Origin: an uncultured Clostridia bacterium
GTDB lineage: Bacteria; Bacillota; Clostridia; Oscillospirales; CAG-272
Assembly (NCBI GenBank): GCA_946407735.1
Contig: CAMJPL010000002.1
Coordinates: 62,001-126,000, forward strand
Direction: 5' to 3'
DNA length: 64,000 nucleotides
Both the position numbers and the translations under genes were made by a program. The notes under the pieces were generated by a model. The model did not search any database. It had not been told where the DNA came from and saw only the letters and a program-made list of their open reading frames with translations. Of the stretch, positions 1 through 9,000 are shown in pieces; positions within the stretch are counted from its first letter, which is position 1; every line of letters starts with the position of its first letter.

Positions 1-89
1 AATATGTCGGGGAATTTTCTAACGCAGTCGAGCTTGCCGACCGAATGGTCGTGAAGCGTACCGAGCATGCCGATTTTCAGTTTTCTCAT
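1..89 (-). CDS. 5' end of a probable Gfo/Idh/MocA-type oxidoreductase (partial)
   Basis: Only the first 29 codons are in the window; the gene runs off the left edge. Translation from the ATG at 89 begins MRKLKIGMLGTLHDHSVGKL. The short basic start, then a hydrophobic strand ending in G-x-x-x-H-x-H, resembles the first Rossmann strand of Gfo/Idh/MocA-type NAD(P)-dependent sugar oxidoreductases. An AGGAGG ribosome site lies about 10 bases upstream of the ATG, which makes the start convincing. The family call rests on a very short stretch and could be wrong. Confidence 0.45.
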   Translation of the reverse strand, partial: MRKLKIGMLGTLHDHSVGKLDCVRKFPDI

Positions 90-114
90 CGCAGCATATC
101 CTCCTTTTTGTCTA

Positions 115-264
115 TTATATCACATCTGAAGGTCCCTGTAAATACGCAGGGGACGATTTGTTTCCCATTTTATTCATGCGCCTGCGGTAGCCGAGCGGCG
201 TCATACCTTCGCATCTCCTGAAAGCCGAGCTGAAATTAGCGGCGCCTACGAACACGCCGTAAAA
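115..264 (-). pseudogene. C-terminal remnant of an AraC-family regulator
   Basis: The peptide ends VGAANFSSAFRRCEGMTP followed by LGYRRRMNKMG. This matches the second helix-turn-helix of AraC/XylS regulators (typical pattern: GF-x-x-x-x-Y-F-x-x-x-F-K/R-x-x-x-G-x-T/S-P-x-x-Y/F-R). Only about 45 residues of the roughly 100-residue DNA-binding domain remain. The first HTH and any sensor domain are missing, and there is no credible start. Just upstream, the frame runs into a GC-rich terminator hairpin, which suggests a deletion joined unrelated DNA to the end of the gene. No function is expected. Confidence 0.7.
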
Positions 265-269
265 CCATA

Positions 270-309
270 CTCCCGGCGCGGCAGGAATACCGCGCCGGGG
301 AGCTTTTTC
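270..309 (+). terminator. Rho-independent terminator, plus orientation, orphaned
   Basis: A 12-bp GC stem (270-281 pairing with 290-302, one bulged G) with an 8-base loop is followed by CTTTTTCT. The T-run is on the plus strand, yet no plus-strand gene precedes it in the window. It abuts the AraC remnant, so it probably belonged to a lost neighbour. Confidence 0.65.
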
Positions 310-356
310 TCTCATCTGCCGTCATAGTAAGTTTACAAACAAATGCAGCGTATGAG

Positions 357-386
357 TTGATGACATTTTTTCATGTATGGTATAAT
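357..386 (+). promoter_or_regulatory. Sigma-A promoter for the uvrA-like gene
   Basis: TTGATG at 357-362 and TATAAT at 381-386 are separated by 18 bases, with a TGG extended -10 just before the hexamer. Transcription would start near 393, giving a leader of about 40 bases ahead of the ATG at 433. Confidence 0.6.
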
Positions 387-432
387 ATCATACAGACTTT
401 GTCCGTCAATGCGAGAAAAACATTATTGAGAC

Positions 433-2931
433 ATGCGGAAAAAGAATATACCCGATCATATAGAAGTAAGAGGCGCGAAGGTTCACAACCTCAAGAACAT
501 AGACGCCGACATTCCCCTTAACCGCATCGTCGGCATCGCGGGGGTGTCGGGCTCGGGAAAATCGTCGCTCGCCCTCGGGGTGCTGTACGCCGAGGGATCA
601 AGGCGGTATCTCGAGTCGCTTTCCACCTACACGAGGAGGCGAATGACCCAGGCGGCGAAGGCGAAGGTCGACGACGTACGGTATCTTCCCGCCGCTCTGG
701 CGCTCCATCAGCGGCCCGGAGTCCCCGGCATAAGAAGTACCTTCGGCACCTCAACCGAGCTTCTGAACAGCCTCCGTCTTATGTTCTCCCGCCTTTCGGT
801 CTACAAATGCCCGAACGGCCACGACGTGCCGCCTTCGATGGGTGTGGCGGCCGAGACAGAGGTACGCTGCCCGGTATGCGGCGAGATCGTCCCGCCGATA
901 GGAGCCGAGGAGCTTGCCTTCAACAGCGGAGGCGCCTGCGAAAAATGCGGCGGCACCGGGACCGTCAGAACGGTGAACCGCGATTCGCTCGTCCCGGACG
1001 AAAGCCTCACGATAGACGGCGGCGCCGTCGCACCGTGGAACAGCCTAATGTGGTCGCTCATGACCGACGTCTGCCGCGCCATGGGCGTGAGGACCGATAT
1101 ACCGTTCAAAGATCTGACCGACGAGGAAAAGGCCATCGTCTACGACGGTCCTATGGTAAAGAAACACATCTTCTACAAGCCGAAAAGCTCAGAAACCTTC
1201 CCCGCTGCCGAGATGGACTTCACCTATTACAGCGCGACCGCGACGGTGATGAACGCGCTGAGCAAGGTTAAGGACGACACCGGGATGAAGCGGGTCGAGA
1301 AGTTCCTGAAGGAGGACGTCTGCCCCGACTGCGGAGGAACGAGACTGTCAGAGAGAGCGCGCTCGCTTCGTCTGCGGGGGCTTTCGCTCGATCAGGTGTG
1401 CATGATGACCTTATCCGAGGCGATAGAATGGGTGAAGGGCGTCCCCGCGTCCATGCCCGAGGAGATGAGGCCGATGGCCGAGAGCATATGCGACTCCTTC
1501 CTCGGCACGTCAAAGCGGCTCGTCGATCTCGGTCTTTCATATCTCTCGCTCGACCGCGCCGCTTCGACGCTGTCGACCGGAGAGCGTCAGCGGACACAGC
1601 TGGCGAGGGCCGTGCGCAACCGCACCACCGGAGTGCTGTACGTACTCGACGAGCCGTCGATAGGTCTGCACCCTTCCAACATCGAGGGACTTACCGGCGT
1701 CATGGACGATCTCGCGGCGGACGGCAACTCGATAGTGCTCGTCGATCACGACACGCAGGTCCTGTCGCATGCCGACTGGCTGATCGAGCTCGGCCCCGAG
1801 GCCGGCGCGAAGGGCGGCAGGATCATCTCTCAGGGAACGGTCGACGATATCGTAAAAGACCCGGCCTCGATGATCGGGCCGTATCTCGATCCTTCGAAGA
1901 AGAATACCCTCAGGACCGGCGCGTCAAAAGACGAGCTGTTCTCGCTCGGAGAGATACGCATGGAAACGTCGGGGATCCACACCGTAAAGCCGCTGTCGGT
2001 GGTTTTCCCGAAGGGAAGGCTGTCCGTCGTCACCGGGGTCTCGGGCTCCGGGAAAACGACAATGGTGCTTGAAAGCCTGATCCCGGCGCTCGAAGCAAAG
2101 GTCTCCGGCGGGAGTCTGCCGTCTCACGTCAGATCGATTGAAGCGGACGGCATATCACAGGTAAAGCTGATCGACGCGACGCCTATCGGCATTAACGTCC
2201 GCTCGACGGTCGCGACATACGCCGATATCCACGACGAGCTCCGAAAAATATACGCGAGGACCGAGCAGGCGAAGGAAAAAGGCTGGAAGGCGAGCGACTT
2301 CTCATACAACACCGGCAAGCTGAGATGCCCCGTCTGCGACGGGACAGGCTCGGTCAGCCTCGACGTGCAGTTTTTGCCGGACGTCGACATCCCCTGCCCC
2401 GAATGCGGCGGCTCGAGATACTCAAAGGACGCTTACAGCGTAAAGCGCGTAAAGAAAGACGGAAAAGGATGCTCTCTGCCGAAGCTGATGGAATTCAGCG
2501 TCAGCGAGGCGCTCGAAGAATGCTCCGATCTCAGGTCCGTCAAAGATAAGCTCACGATCCTGCGCGATCTCGGACTCGGATATCTTACTCTCGGCGAGCA
2601 GACTCCGAGCCTTTCGGGCGGCGAGGCGCAGCGCCTCAAGCTCGCGAGCGAGATGGGAAAAAGTCAGTCCGATTCGGTGTTCGTCTTCGACGAGCCGACG
2701 ATAGGGCTGCATCCTCTCGACGTGAAAACGCTGATGGAAGTGTTCGGCCGGCTGATAGATCAGGGCGCCACAGTCATCGTAATAGAGCACGATCTCGACG
2801 TCATAAGGTCAGCCGACTACATCGTCGACATGGGCCCTGGCGGCGGCACCGAGGGCGGTACCGTCGTGGCAGCCGGAACGCCGGAGGACATAAGGAACGA
2901 TCCTCTGAGCGTCACCGGACGGTATATCTGA
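433..2931 (+). CDS. UvrA2-type excinuclease ABC subunit A paralogue
   Basis: 832-residue double ABC ATPase of the UvrA family. The first Walker A (GVSGSGKSS) is near residues 37-45 and the second (GVSGSGKTT) near 535. Zinc-binding CxxC motifs are present (CPVCG, CEKCGGTG, CPDCGG, CPVCDGTG, CPECGG). The signature motifs are LSTGERQR in the first half, an altered form of LSGGE, and LSGGEAQR in the second. It is about 110 residues shorter than repair UvrA because the UvrB-binding domain is missing: the chain goes almost directly from the first Walker region to a short Cys-rich segment. This is the pattern of UvrA2-type paralogues, which are linked to DNA damage or DNA-targeting drug tolerance; the exact role here is inferred. 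No uvrB or uvrC is adjacent. No strong ribosome site precedes the ATG at 433. Confidence 0.85.
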   Translation: MRKKNIPDHIEVRGAKVHNLKNIDADIPLNRIVGIAGVSGSGKSSLALGVLYAEGSRRYLESLSTYTRRRMTQAAKAKVDDVRYLPAALALHQRPGVPGIRSTFGTSTELLNSLRLMFSRLSVYKCPNGHDVPPSMGVAAETEVRCPVCGEIVPPIGAEELAFNSGGACEKCGGTGTVRTVNRDSLVPDESLTIDGGAVAPWNSLMWSLMTDVCRAMGVRTDIPFKDLTDEEKAIVYDGPMVKKHIFYKPKSSETFPAAEMDFTYYSATATVMNALSKVKDDTGMKRVEKFLKEDVCPDCGGTRLSERARSLRLRGLSLDQVCMMTLSEAIEWVKGVPASMPEEMRPMAESICDSFLGTSKRLVDLGLSYLSLDRAASTLSTGERQRTQLARAVRNRTTGVLYVLDEPSIGLHPSNIEGLTGVMDDLAADGNSIVLVDHDTQVLSHADWLIELGPEAGAKGGRIISQGTVDDIVKDPASMIGPYLDPSKKNTLRTGASKDELFSLGEIRMETSGIHTVKPLSVVFPKGRLSVVTGVSGSGKTTMVLESLIPALEAKVSGGSLPSHVRSIEADGISQVKLIDATPIGINVRSTVATYADIHDELRKIYARTEQAKEKGWKASDFSYNTGKLRCPVCDGTGSVSLDVQFLPDVDIPCPECGGSRYSKDAYSVKRVKKDGKGCSLPKLMEFSVSEALEECSDLRSVKDKLTILRDLGLGYLTLGEQTPSLSGGEAQRLKLASEMGKSQSDSVFVFDEPTIGLHPLDVKTLMEVFGRLIDQGATVIVIEHDLDVIRSADYIVDMGPGGGTEGGTVVAAGTPEDIRNDPLSVTGRYI

Positions 2932-2983
2932 CGATCAATAAGACAAATAAAAAAGTCACCGGCATGAAAGGAAGGTAAAAACC

Positions 2984-3385
2984 ATGGAAGGGATCACAAG
3001 AGTCTGTCAGTTCCTTGACGAAGCCCAGACATATTATCTGGCTACCGTCGAAGGCGATCAGCCGAGAGTAAGGCCGTTCGGCACGGCTCTCGTTTGGAAC
3101 AGCAGACTGTACATCCAGACCGGAAAGGTCAAAAGCGTCTCAAAGCAGCTCGCCGCAAATCCGAAGGCCGAGATATGCGCCTTCAAGGACGGAAAATGGC
3201 TGCGCGTATGCGGAGAGCTCGTCACGGACGACGACCGCGCCGTAAAGGAAGCGATGCTTGAAAAGATGCCGAGCCTCAAGGCGATGTACTCGCCCGACGA
3301 CGGCAACATGCAGATGCTCTATTTCAGAAACGCCGCCGCGACCTTCAGCTCATTCACAGAAGCCCCGGAAACCATCAATTTCTGA
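2984..3385 (+). CDS. Pyridoxamine 5'-phosphate oxidase-like flavin-binding protein
   Basis: 133 residues, a single split-barrel domain of the PNPOx-like superfamily. It opens with the usual helix, then a strand reading YYLATVEGDQPRVRPFGTAL, which is the typical flavin-binding start of this family, and the later KSVSKQL segment and the GELV strand also fit. Such stand-alone proteins bind FMN, F420 or haem and are often annotated as general stress or nitroreductase-like proteins; the substrate cannot be told. A good ribosome site (GGAAGG) precedes the start. It lies 52 bases after the UvrA2 gene and 23 bases before the next, probably in one transcript. Confidence 0.8.
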   Translation: MEGITRVCQFLDEAQTYYLATVEGDQPRVRPFGTALVWNSRLYIQTGKVKSVSKQLAANPKAEICAFKDGKWLRVCGELVTDDDRAVKEAMLEKMPSLKAMYSPDDGNMQMLYFRNAAATFSSFTEAPETINF

Positions 3386-3408
3386 ATACATAAAAAGGAG
3401 AACCGCAG

Positions 3409-3591
3409 ATGAATGAAAAAGAACAGATCCTCGAAGCGATGAAAAAAGCCGGCGAGCCTATCAGCGCCGGAAAAGCGGCCGAACTCACCGGCCTTGACAG
3501 AAAGGTCGTCGACAAGGCCTTCGCCGAGCTGAAAAAGGAGGGCGCTATCGTCTCTCCTGTCCGCTGCAAGTGGGAACCCGCAAATAAGTGA
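3409..3591 (+). CDS. Small winged-helix DNA-binding-like protein
   Basis: 60 residues. The middle reads AGKAAELTGLDRKVVDKAFA, a clear helix-turn-helix, followed by a short wing (LKKEGAIVSPVRCKWEP). It resembles the stand-alone winged-helix proteins of about 60-70 residues found in many Clostridia, often next to PNPOx-like or electron-transfer genes. Its target is unknown. An AAGGAG ribosome site precedes the ATG, and a rho-independent terminator follows directly, closing this three-gene unit. Confidence 0.7.
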   Translation: MNEKEQILEAMKKAGEPISAGKAAELTGLDRKVVDKAFAELKKEGAIVSPVRCKWEPANK

Positions 3592-3594
3592 TCA

Positions 3595-3632
3595 AAGGCT
3601 GCCTTTCCTCACGGAAGGCAGCCGTATTTTCG
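3595..3632 (+). terminator. Rho-independent terminator after the winged-helix gene
   Basis: GGCTGCCTTTCC pairs with GGAAGGCAGCC (one bulged T) around a short loop and is followed by GTATTTTC. It lies between two convergent genes and probably serves mainly the plus strand. Confidence 0.7.
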
Positions 3633-3644
3633 GCCGGTCGATAT

Positions 3645-4457
3645 TCAGCCCTGAGATTCAAGGAAGCCGAACACACGGTCATTGAAATCGGCCGCCTCCT
3701 CATACGCCGCGTGTCCGAGACCTTCGTAAACATACAGCGTACTTCCCGGGATCATTTCGTTCAGCTCCCGCGACGCTTCTATGCCGACTATCCTGTCCTC
3801 CGATCCGCCTATTATGAGCGTCGGGCAGCCGATACGGCAGAGATCATTTGACGCGTCGAAGCCATATATAGCTTTCGCGTTGGCGAGAAATCGTCCGTAT
3901 CCGCGCGGTCTCCCGATCGATCCGATGACCGGGTACAGCCTTCTGTATCTTTTAAGATACCCTTCCGAATAGCTGTTTTCCGCGGTATCGATCATAAGCT
4001 CCCTGTAATCGCCGCGTTTTGCCAGATCCATCCATCTGTCAAGATTGGCTCGGATCATATCGTCCGCTCTCGGGGCGGAGACGGCGATGACAAGTTTTTC
4101 CAAAAGGTCCGGATTATCCGACGCGAGATACTGAGCTATCATGCCGCCCTGCGAGACGCCCATGACGGATACCTTCGCAAGGCCGAGCGAGGCTGTCGCC
4201 TCAGCCTGATCCCGCGCCATGTCCCGTATCGAAAAGCCGTCCGGGATATCGTCCCTTCTGCTGAACATATATACAGTGAACCTGTCTAGCCATCGCCTGT
4301 AAGGCGGCGCCAAAAGAAGCGCCTTGCCCCTCACGGTCGCGAGGCCGTCGGACAAGCCCGGCAGTATGACGAGCTTTTTATCCCCGTGACCGAATGAAAC
4401 ATAGCTCATCTTTGCGTTTTTGAGCGAAACACTTCCGTTTACGGCGTTCCAGAGCAT
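3645..4457 (-). CDS. Alpha/beta-fold hydrolase
   Basis: 270 residues from the ATG at 4457. A GTG nine bases further upstream would add three residues, but the AAAAAAGG ribosome site is spaced 8 bases from 4457, so the ATG is preferred. The catalytic triad is visible: nucleophile Ser about 102 in GVSQGG, Asp about 221 in GSEDRIVG and His about 249 in GLGHAAYEE. The oxyanion region is LPGLSDG. There is no signal peptide, so it is cytoplasmic. Substrate unknown; the family includes esterases and C-C hydrolases. It is transcribed divergently from the MFS transporter. Confidence 0.8.
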   Translation of the reverse strand: MLWNAVNGSVSLKNAKMSYVSFGHGDKKLVILPGLSDGLATVRGKALLLAPPYRRWLDRFTVYMFSRRDDIPDGFSIRDMARDQAEATASLGLAKVSVMGVSQGGMIAQYLASDNPDLLEKLVIAVSAPRADDMIRANLDRWMDLAKRGDYRELMIDTAENSYSEGYLKRYRRLYPVIGSIGRPRGYGRFLANAKAIYGFDASNDLCRIGCPTLIIGGSEDRIVGIEASRELNEMIPGSTLYVYEGLGHAAYEEAADFNDRVFGFLESQG

Positions 4458-4507
4458 ATATCGCACCTTTTTTCATCAAACATATCCCGAGTCTGCTGCC
4501 AGAAATT

Positions 4508-4536
4508 ATTATATCACCGTCACCGCCGCGTGTCAA
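4508..4536 (-). promoter_or_regulatory. Sigma-A promoter for the alpha/beta hydrolase
   Basis: On the minus strand, a perfect TTGACA (4536-4531) and a perfect TATAAT (4513-4508) with a 17-base spacer and a TGA extended -10. It lies back to back with the MFS promoter, 48 bases away. Confidence 0.8.
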
Positions 4537-4584
4537 CCGTGACATCGGCGCGCGGGGGAAAAACATGTTTTTTTGCGATCTCCA

Positions 4585-4613
4585 TTGACACAACGCCTTC
4601 CGGCGCGTATAAT
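4585..4613 (+). promoter_or_regulatory. Consensus sigma-A promoter for the MFS transporter
   Basis: Perfect TTGACA (4585-4590), a 17-base spacer and perfect TATAAT (4608-4613). The predicted transcription start is near 4620, on top of an in-frame ATG at 4619, which therefore cannot be the normal translation start. Confidence 0.85.
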
Positions 4614-4684
4614 ATACAATGCGGGATCATGTTTTCCTGTTTTCCGCCCGTCACTCGGAGATCATACGCTTAAGCCTTTCCGCC

Positions 4685-5905
4685 ATGAGATTTTTCAGCA
4701 AGAACTTCCGCCTTCTGTGGGCAAGAGACGCCCTCAATACCGCCGCCGTCGCATTGACCTCGACAACAGTGCTGCTGCCGCTTTATCTGCGGCTGTCGAT
4801 GAGCGACGGGCAGATCGGCGCCCTGACATCGTTCACTCAGGCCGAGAACGTCGTCCTTTCCCTGCTCCTGTCCGGGATCACCGGAAGATATTCAAAAACA
4901 AAGCGCATCGTCAGCTGGATGTACGCGATACAGAGCGCCGTGACGATCGGGTATCTGACCCTCTGTCTCATACGAGGCGTCGGAACCGCTCCCGCAGCGG
5001 TCATCGTCTTCGCTCTCGCGGCGGCGGTAAACGCGATAATCTCGGTGAGGGTGATATTCGACTACAAGCTGCTGTGCGAGGTCATAGACGTCGCCGATTA
5101 CTCCTTCTACGCCTCGGTGGGCGGGATAATCAACGGAGCCTTCTCTATCGCGGCGGGGCTGATACTGCCACTGATGTACTCGCTTTTCGACTTTTACAGC
5201 GTCACGTCGGCAGCCGTGCTGTGCTCGTCTTTGTTTCTTGTGCTCGCCTGGGCGGCGAATTCCCGCCTCGACCTGCTTCCCGGCAGCGAGAAGGATATCC
5301 CGCAGAGCGAAAGGAAAAGTCTGCTGAAGACAGCCGTGTCCGGGATATCAGACGTGTTCAGGGACGGCGATTTCTGCAGGATGATCATACCGAACTTCAC
5401 GCGAGGTCTCGGAGCCGGGATCCTGTCCATGATACCGCTCCTCGCCGTCAGATGCGGAGCGGTGGCGGAGGAAAATACTTCGCTCATAGTTGGCATAACC
5501 AACGCCTCGGTATTCCTCAGCTGCGCCGTCTACGCCGCCCTGAGGAAGGTCCATATGAAGGCGTCGGTACTCAATTTCGCCGGCTCGCTGCTGTTTATAC
5601 TGATCATCCCCTCCCTCACCGGCGGCTTCGCGGCGTTCGCCGTATTCTACTTCATCGCCTACGCCGGGTATAACGTCGTCTCGTACGCGATACCGGACAT
5701 CGTCTACAACACCGTGAGCGAGGACATCATAAGCGCCTACAACACATGGCGAATGGCGTTCACGACCTTCGGCATCGTTATCTCCACGGCGGTCATCGGC
5801 GCCGTCATGAGCCTGACGAGCGGCATGGTCATAGCCGCCGTGTCGGCGGTGCTCATGTTAATCACCTGCGCGGCGTATCTTAAAAATTATCGGAAAAGGG
5901 TCTGA
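4685..5905 (+). CDS. MFS-type membrane transporter
   Basis: About 406 residues from the ATG at 4685 (MRFFSKNFRLLW). An in-frame ATG at 4619 coincides with the predicted transcription start, so it is rejected. The protein is almost wholly hydrophobic, with about 11-12 segments separated by short polar loops and a central cytoplasmic loop (LLPGSEKDIPQSERKSLLK), as expected for two six-helix MFS bundles. The start resembles the N-terminus of MFS proteins with the FRLLWARDAL motif seen in antibiotic or sugar exporters. Substrate unknown. No clear ribosome site is visible. It is a monocistronic unit. Confidence 0.7.
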   Translation: MRFFSKNFRLLWARDALNTAAVALTSTTVLLPLYLRLSMSDGQIGALTSFTQAENVVLSLLLSGITGRYSKTKRIVSWMYAIQSAVTIGYLTLCLIRGVGTAPAAVIVFALAAAVNAIISVRVIFDYKLLCEVIDVADYSFYASVGGIINGAFSIAAGLILPLMYSLFDFYSVTSAAVLCSSLFLVLAWAANSRLDLLPGSEKDIPQSERKSLLKTAVSGISDVFRDGDFCRMIIPNFTRGLGAGILSMIPLLAVRCGAVAEENTSLIVGITNASVFLSCAVYAALRKVHMKASVLNFAGSLLFILIIPSLTGGFAAFAVFYFIAYAGYNVVSYAIPDIVYNTVSEDIISAYNTWRMAFTTFGIVISTAVIGAVMSLTSGMVIAAVSAVLMLITCAAYLKNYRKRV

Positions 5906-5983
5906 CGCGGGTGTCGCGCGCGCGCGAATATCATGACTTATGTAAACATATTGCAAAGAGAGCCTTCCGCGCCGCGTATCAGC

Positions 5984-6011
5984 TTGACATTTTTTGAAAT
6001 AATGGTATAAT
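5984..6011 (+). promoter_or_regulatory. Sigma-A promoter for the c-di-GMP protein
   Basis: TTGACA (5984-5989) and TATAAT (6006-6011) with a 16-base spacer and a TGG extended -10. A TAGGAGA ribosome site at 6031 then precedes the ATG at 6048. Confidence 0.8.
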
Positions 6012-6047
6012 ATATATTAACAATCTGTATTAGGAGATCATCCCGTC

Positions 6048-9000
6048 ATGCTTAAGAGCCATGAGAATTTTCATTCGGTAAACGGCAGGAGACTTATACT
6101 TGTCGCCGACGATGAATTCATAAACAGAGAGATACTCAAAAGCACTCTCGAAAAGGATTATGAGGTCCTTACCGCCGCGGACGGCCTTGAGGCGCTCAGC
6201 CTGATCCGCGAGAACCGCGAGACTCTCTCCCTTGTTCTGCTCGACCTCATGATGCCTGGCATGCCCGGGCTCGATCTTCTGCGCGAGGTCAAAAACGATC
6301 AGACTCTGAAATCCATTCCGGTGATCGTCATGACAGCCGATCAGAGCTCGGAGATCGAGAGCCTTAACGTCGGCGCGATCGACTTCATACCGAAGCCGTA
6401 CCCTCAGGCCGACGTCATACTCGCCCGCGTCAGACGCATCATCGAGCTTTCCGAGGACCGGCAGATCATCCAGGTGACCGAGCGCGACACTGTGACCGGG
6501 CTTTACAACAAGGAGTATTTCTTCCGCTACGCCGATCAGTTCGACCAGTTCCACAAGGATACCGAGATGGACGCCATCATGGTCGACATCTATCATTTCC
6601 GGATGATAAACGAGCGGTACGGCAAGACGTACGGAGATGAGGTCCTGCGCGACATAGGCAGCCGGCTCAGGCTCGCCGTCGGCGAAAAGGGCGGCATGGT
6701 CTGCCGCATGGAGGGCGACACCTTCCTTATCTACTGCCCTCATTACGGCGATTACGGCGAGATAATCGACACAGTCATGTCAGGGCGGGCCGACGACACG
6801 TTCGCCAAGCGCATCCGTCTCCGCATGGGGATATACTCGAATGTCGACAAAAGCATCGACATAGAGCGGCGGTTCGACAGGGCGAAGATGGCCTCCGACA
6901 CGATCCGCAGCAGCTTTACCCGCTCATACGCGATATACGACAACAATCTCCACGAATCCGAGATGTTCGCCGAGCAGCTCATCGAGGATTTCAGGACGGC
7001 CATCAGCGAAGGACAGTTCACCGTCTTTTACCAGCCGAAATTCGATATACGCCCCGACATCCCGGTTCTCGCCAGCGCCGAGGCTCTCGTCAGGTGGAAG
7101 CATCCGACGCTCGGCATGATCTCCCCCGGCGTTTTCATCCCGCTTTTCGAGGAAAACGGGCTTATCCAGGATCTGGACACATACGTATGGAAGATGGCGG
7201 CCGCCCAGATAAAAGACTGGAAGGACCGCTTCGGAATATCGATCCCGGTGTCGGTCAACGTGTCGCGCATCGACATGTACGACCCGGACATAGTCGAGAA
7301 TTTCCAGGCTCTCATGGAAAGATACGGGCTGACGTCGAACGAGTTCCTGCTTGAGATCACCGAATCCGCTTATACCGAGGACTCGGCCCAGATAATAAGC
7401 ACGGTCAACCGCCTGCGCTCGCTCGGCTTCCAGATCGAGATGGACGATTTCGGCACGGGATATTCCTCGCTGAACATGATATCGAGCCTGCCGATAGACG
7501 CGCTGAAGCTCGATATGAAGTTCATCCGCAACGCCTTCAGCGAAGGCCACGACACGCGGATGATCGAGGTAATAATCGACATAGCCGATTATCTCGGCGT
7601 GCCGGTCATAGCCGAGGGCGTCGAGACAGAGGATCAGCTTCTGGCGCTCAAGAAGATGGGCTGCGACATCGTGCAGGGGTATTATTTTTCAAAGCCTCTT
7701 CCCCCGTCCGAGTACGAGACGTTCGTCGAGGAAAAGAAAAAGAGGCTCGAAGATGCGCCTATAAAGGAATCCGCCGAGATAAAGGACGAAGGCGCCGAGA
7801 TCACTGCGTACACAAAGATCGCTCACGCGCTGACGAGCGGCTTCGAATGCATATACTATGTGAACACCGTGAGCGGCCATTACGTCCAGTTCAGCTCTCA
7901 GGGCAGATACGAGGACCTGCAGATCGAGCGGAGCGGCCTGGACTTCTTCTCCGATACCGCCAAAAACGTCCCGAAAGTCGTTTACTCCGAGGATGTCGAG
8001 CGGGTGCTGATATCCATGCAGAAGGAAGCTCTGCTGGCTCAGCTGATAGGCGGGGAGCACTTCTCGATGACATACCGCCTTGTGATAGACGGAGAGCCGG
8101 TTTACTACAATCTCCGCGCGGCGGGCACCGGGACGAACGACAGCAGTCATATAGTCATCGGCATAAGCAATATGGAGCACGACGTGCTCCAGGCGATCGA
8201 CGACTCGGAGCGCGACAGGCACAACAGGGAGTTTTCCGGCATAGCGCAGGCGCTTTCAAGCGATTTCGAGCATATATATTACATCGACACCGAAACCGGG
8301 GCGTATAAGATCTTCAAATCGCAGGGGGCTCTCGAATCTCTCGATATCGGGCATACCGGCGGGGACTTCTTCGAGGACTGCAAAAAGAATATCGCTGATA
8401 TCGTCTGCCCGGGCGACAGGGACAAGCTCTCCCGCGCGATGGAACGCGGCGCACTGCTCGGGGAGATCGGAAAAGGCCATCCGATGTCGCTGGTATTCAG
8501 GCTCATGATCGGCGGCGAGCCGGTATTTTACAGGCTGAAAGCGATACCGACCAGCGGTGACGATCATCATATCATAATCGGCGTAAGCAACATCGACGAG
8601 GAGATGACGGACGAGCGCAGGAGGGAAGCCGCGGACGACGGGAGCGTTTCATATTTCAGCATAGCTCAGGCTCTCGCCGCCGACTACTTCTGCATATACT
8701 ACGTCAACACCGAAAGCGGCAGCTTTATAGAGTACAGCGCCCACGACGATTACAGAAGCCTTGAACTGATGAAAAGCGGAGACGATTTCTTCGGTCTGAC
8801 GCGCAAAAACATAATCCGGGTCGTCCATCAGGACGATCATGAGCGTCTGCTCTCGGCGTTCACGAAGGAAAATATCCTGAACCAGATCTCGGAGTCCGGC
8901 GCGTTCACTCTGGAATACCGTATCATGCTCGGCGGCAAGCCCACCTTCGTCATGCTTAAGGCGAGTCGTATGCCCGACGCGAAGGATCCGCACATAGTCA

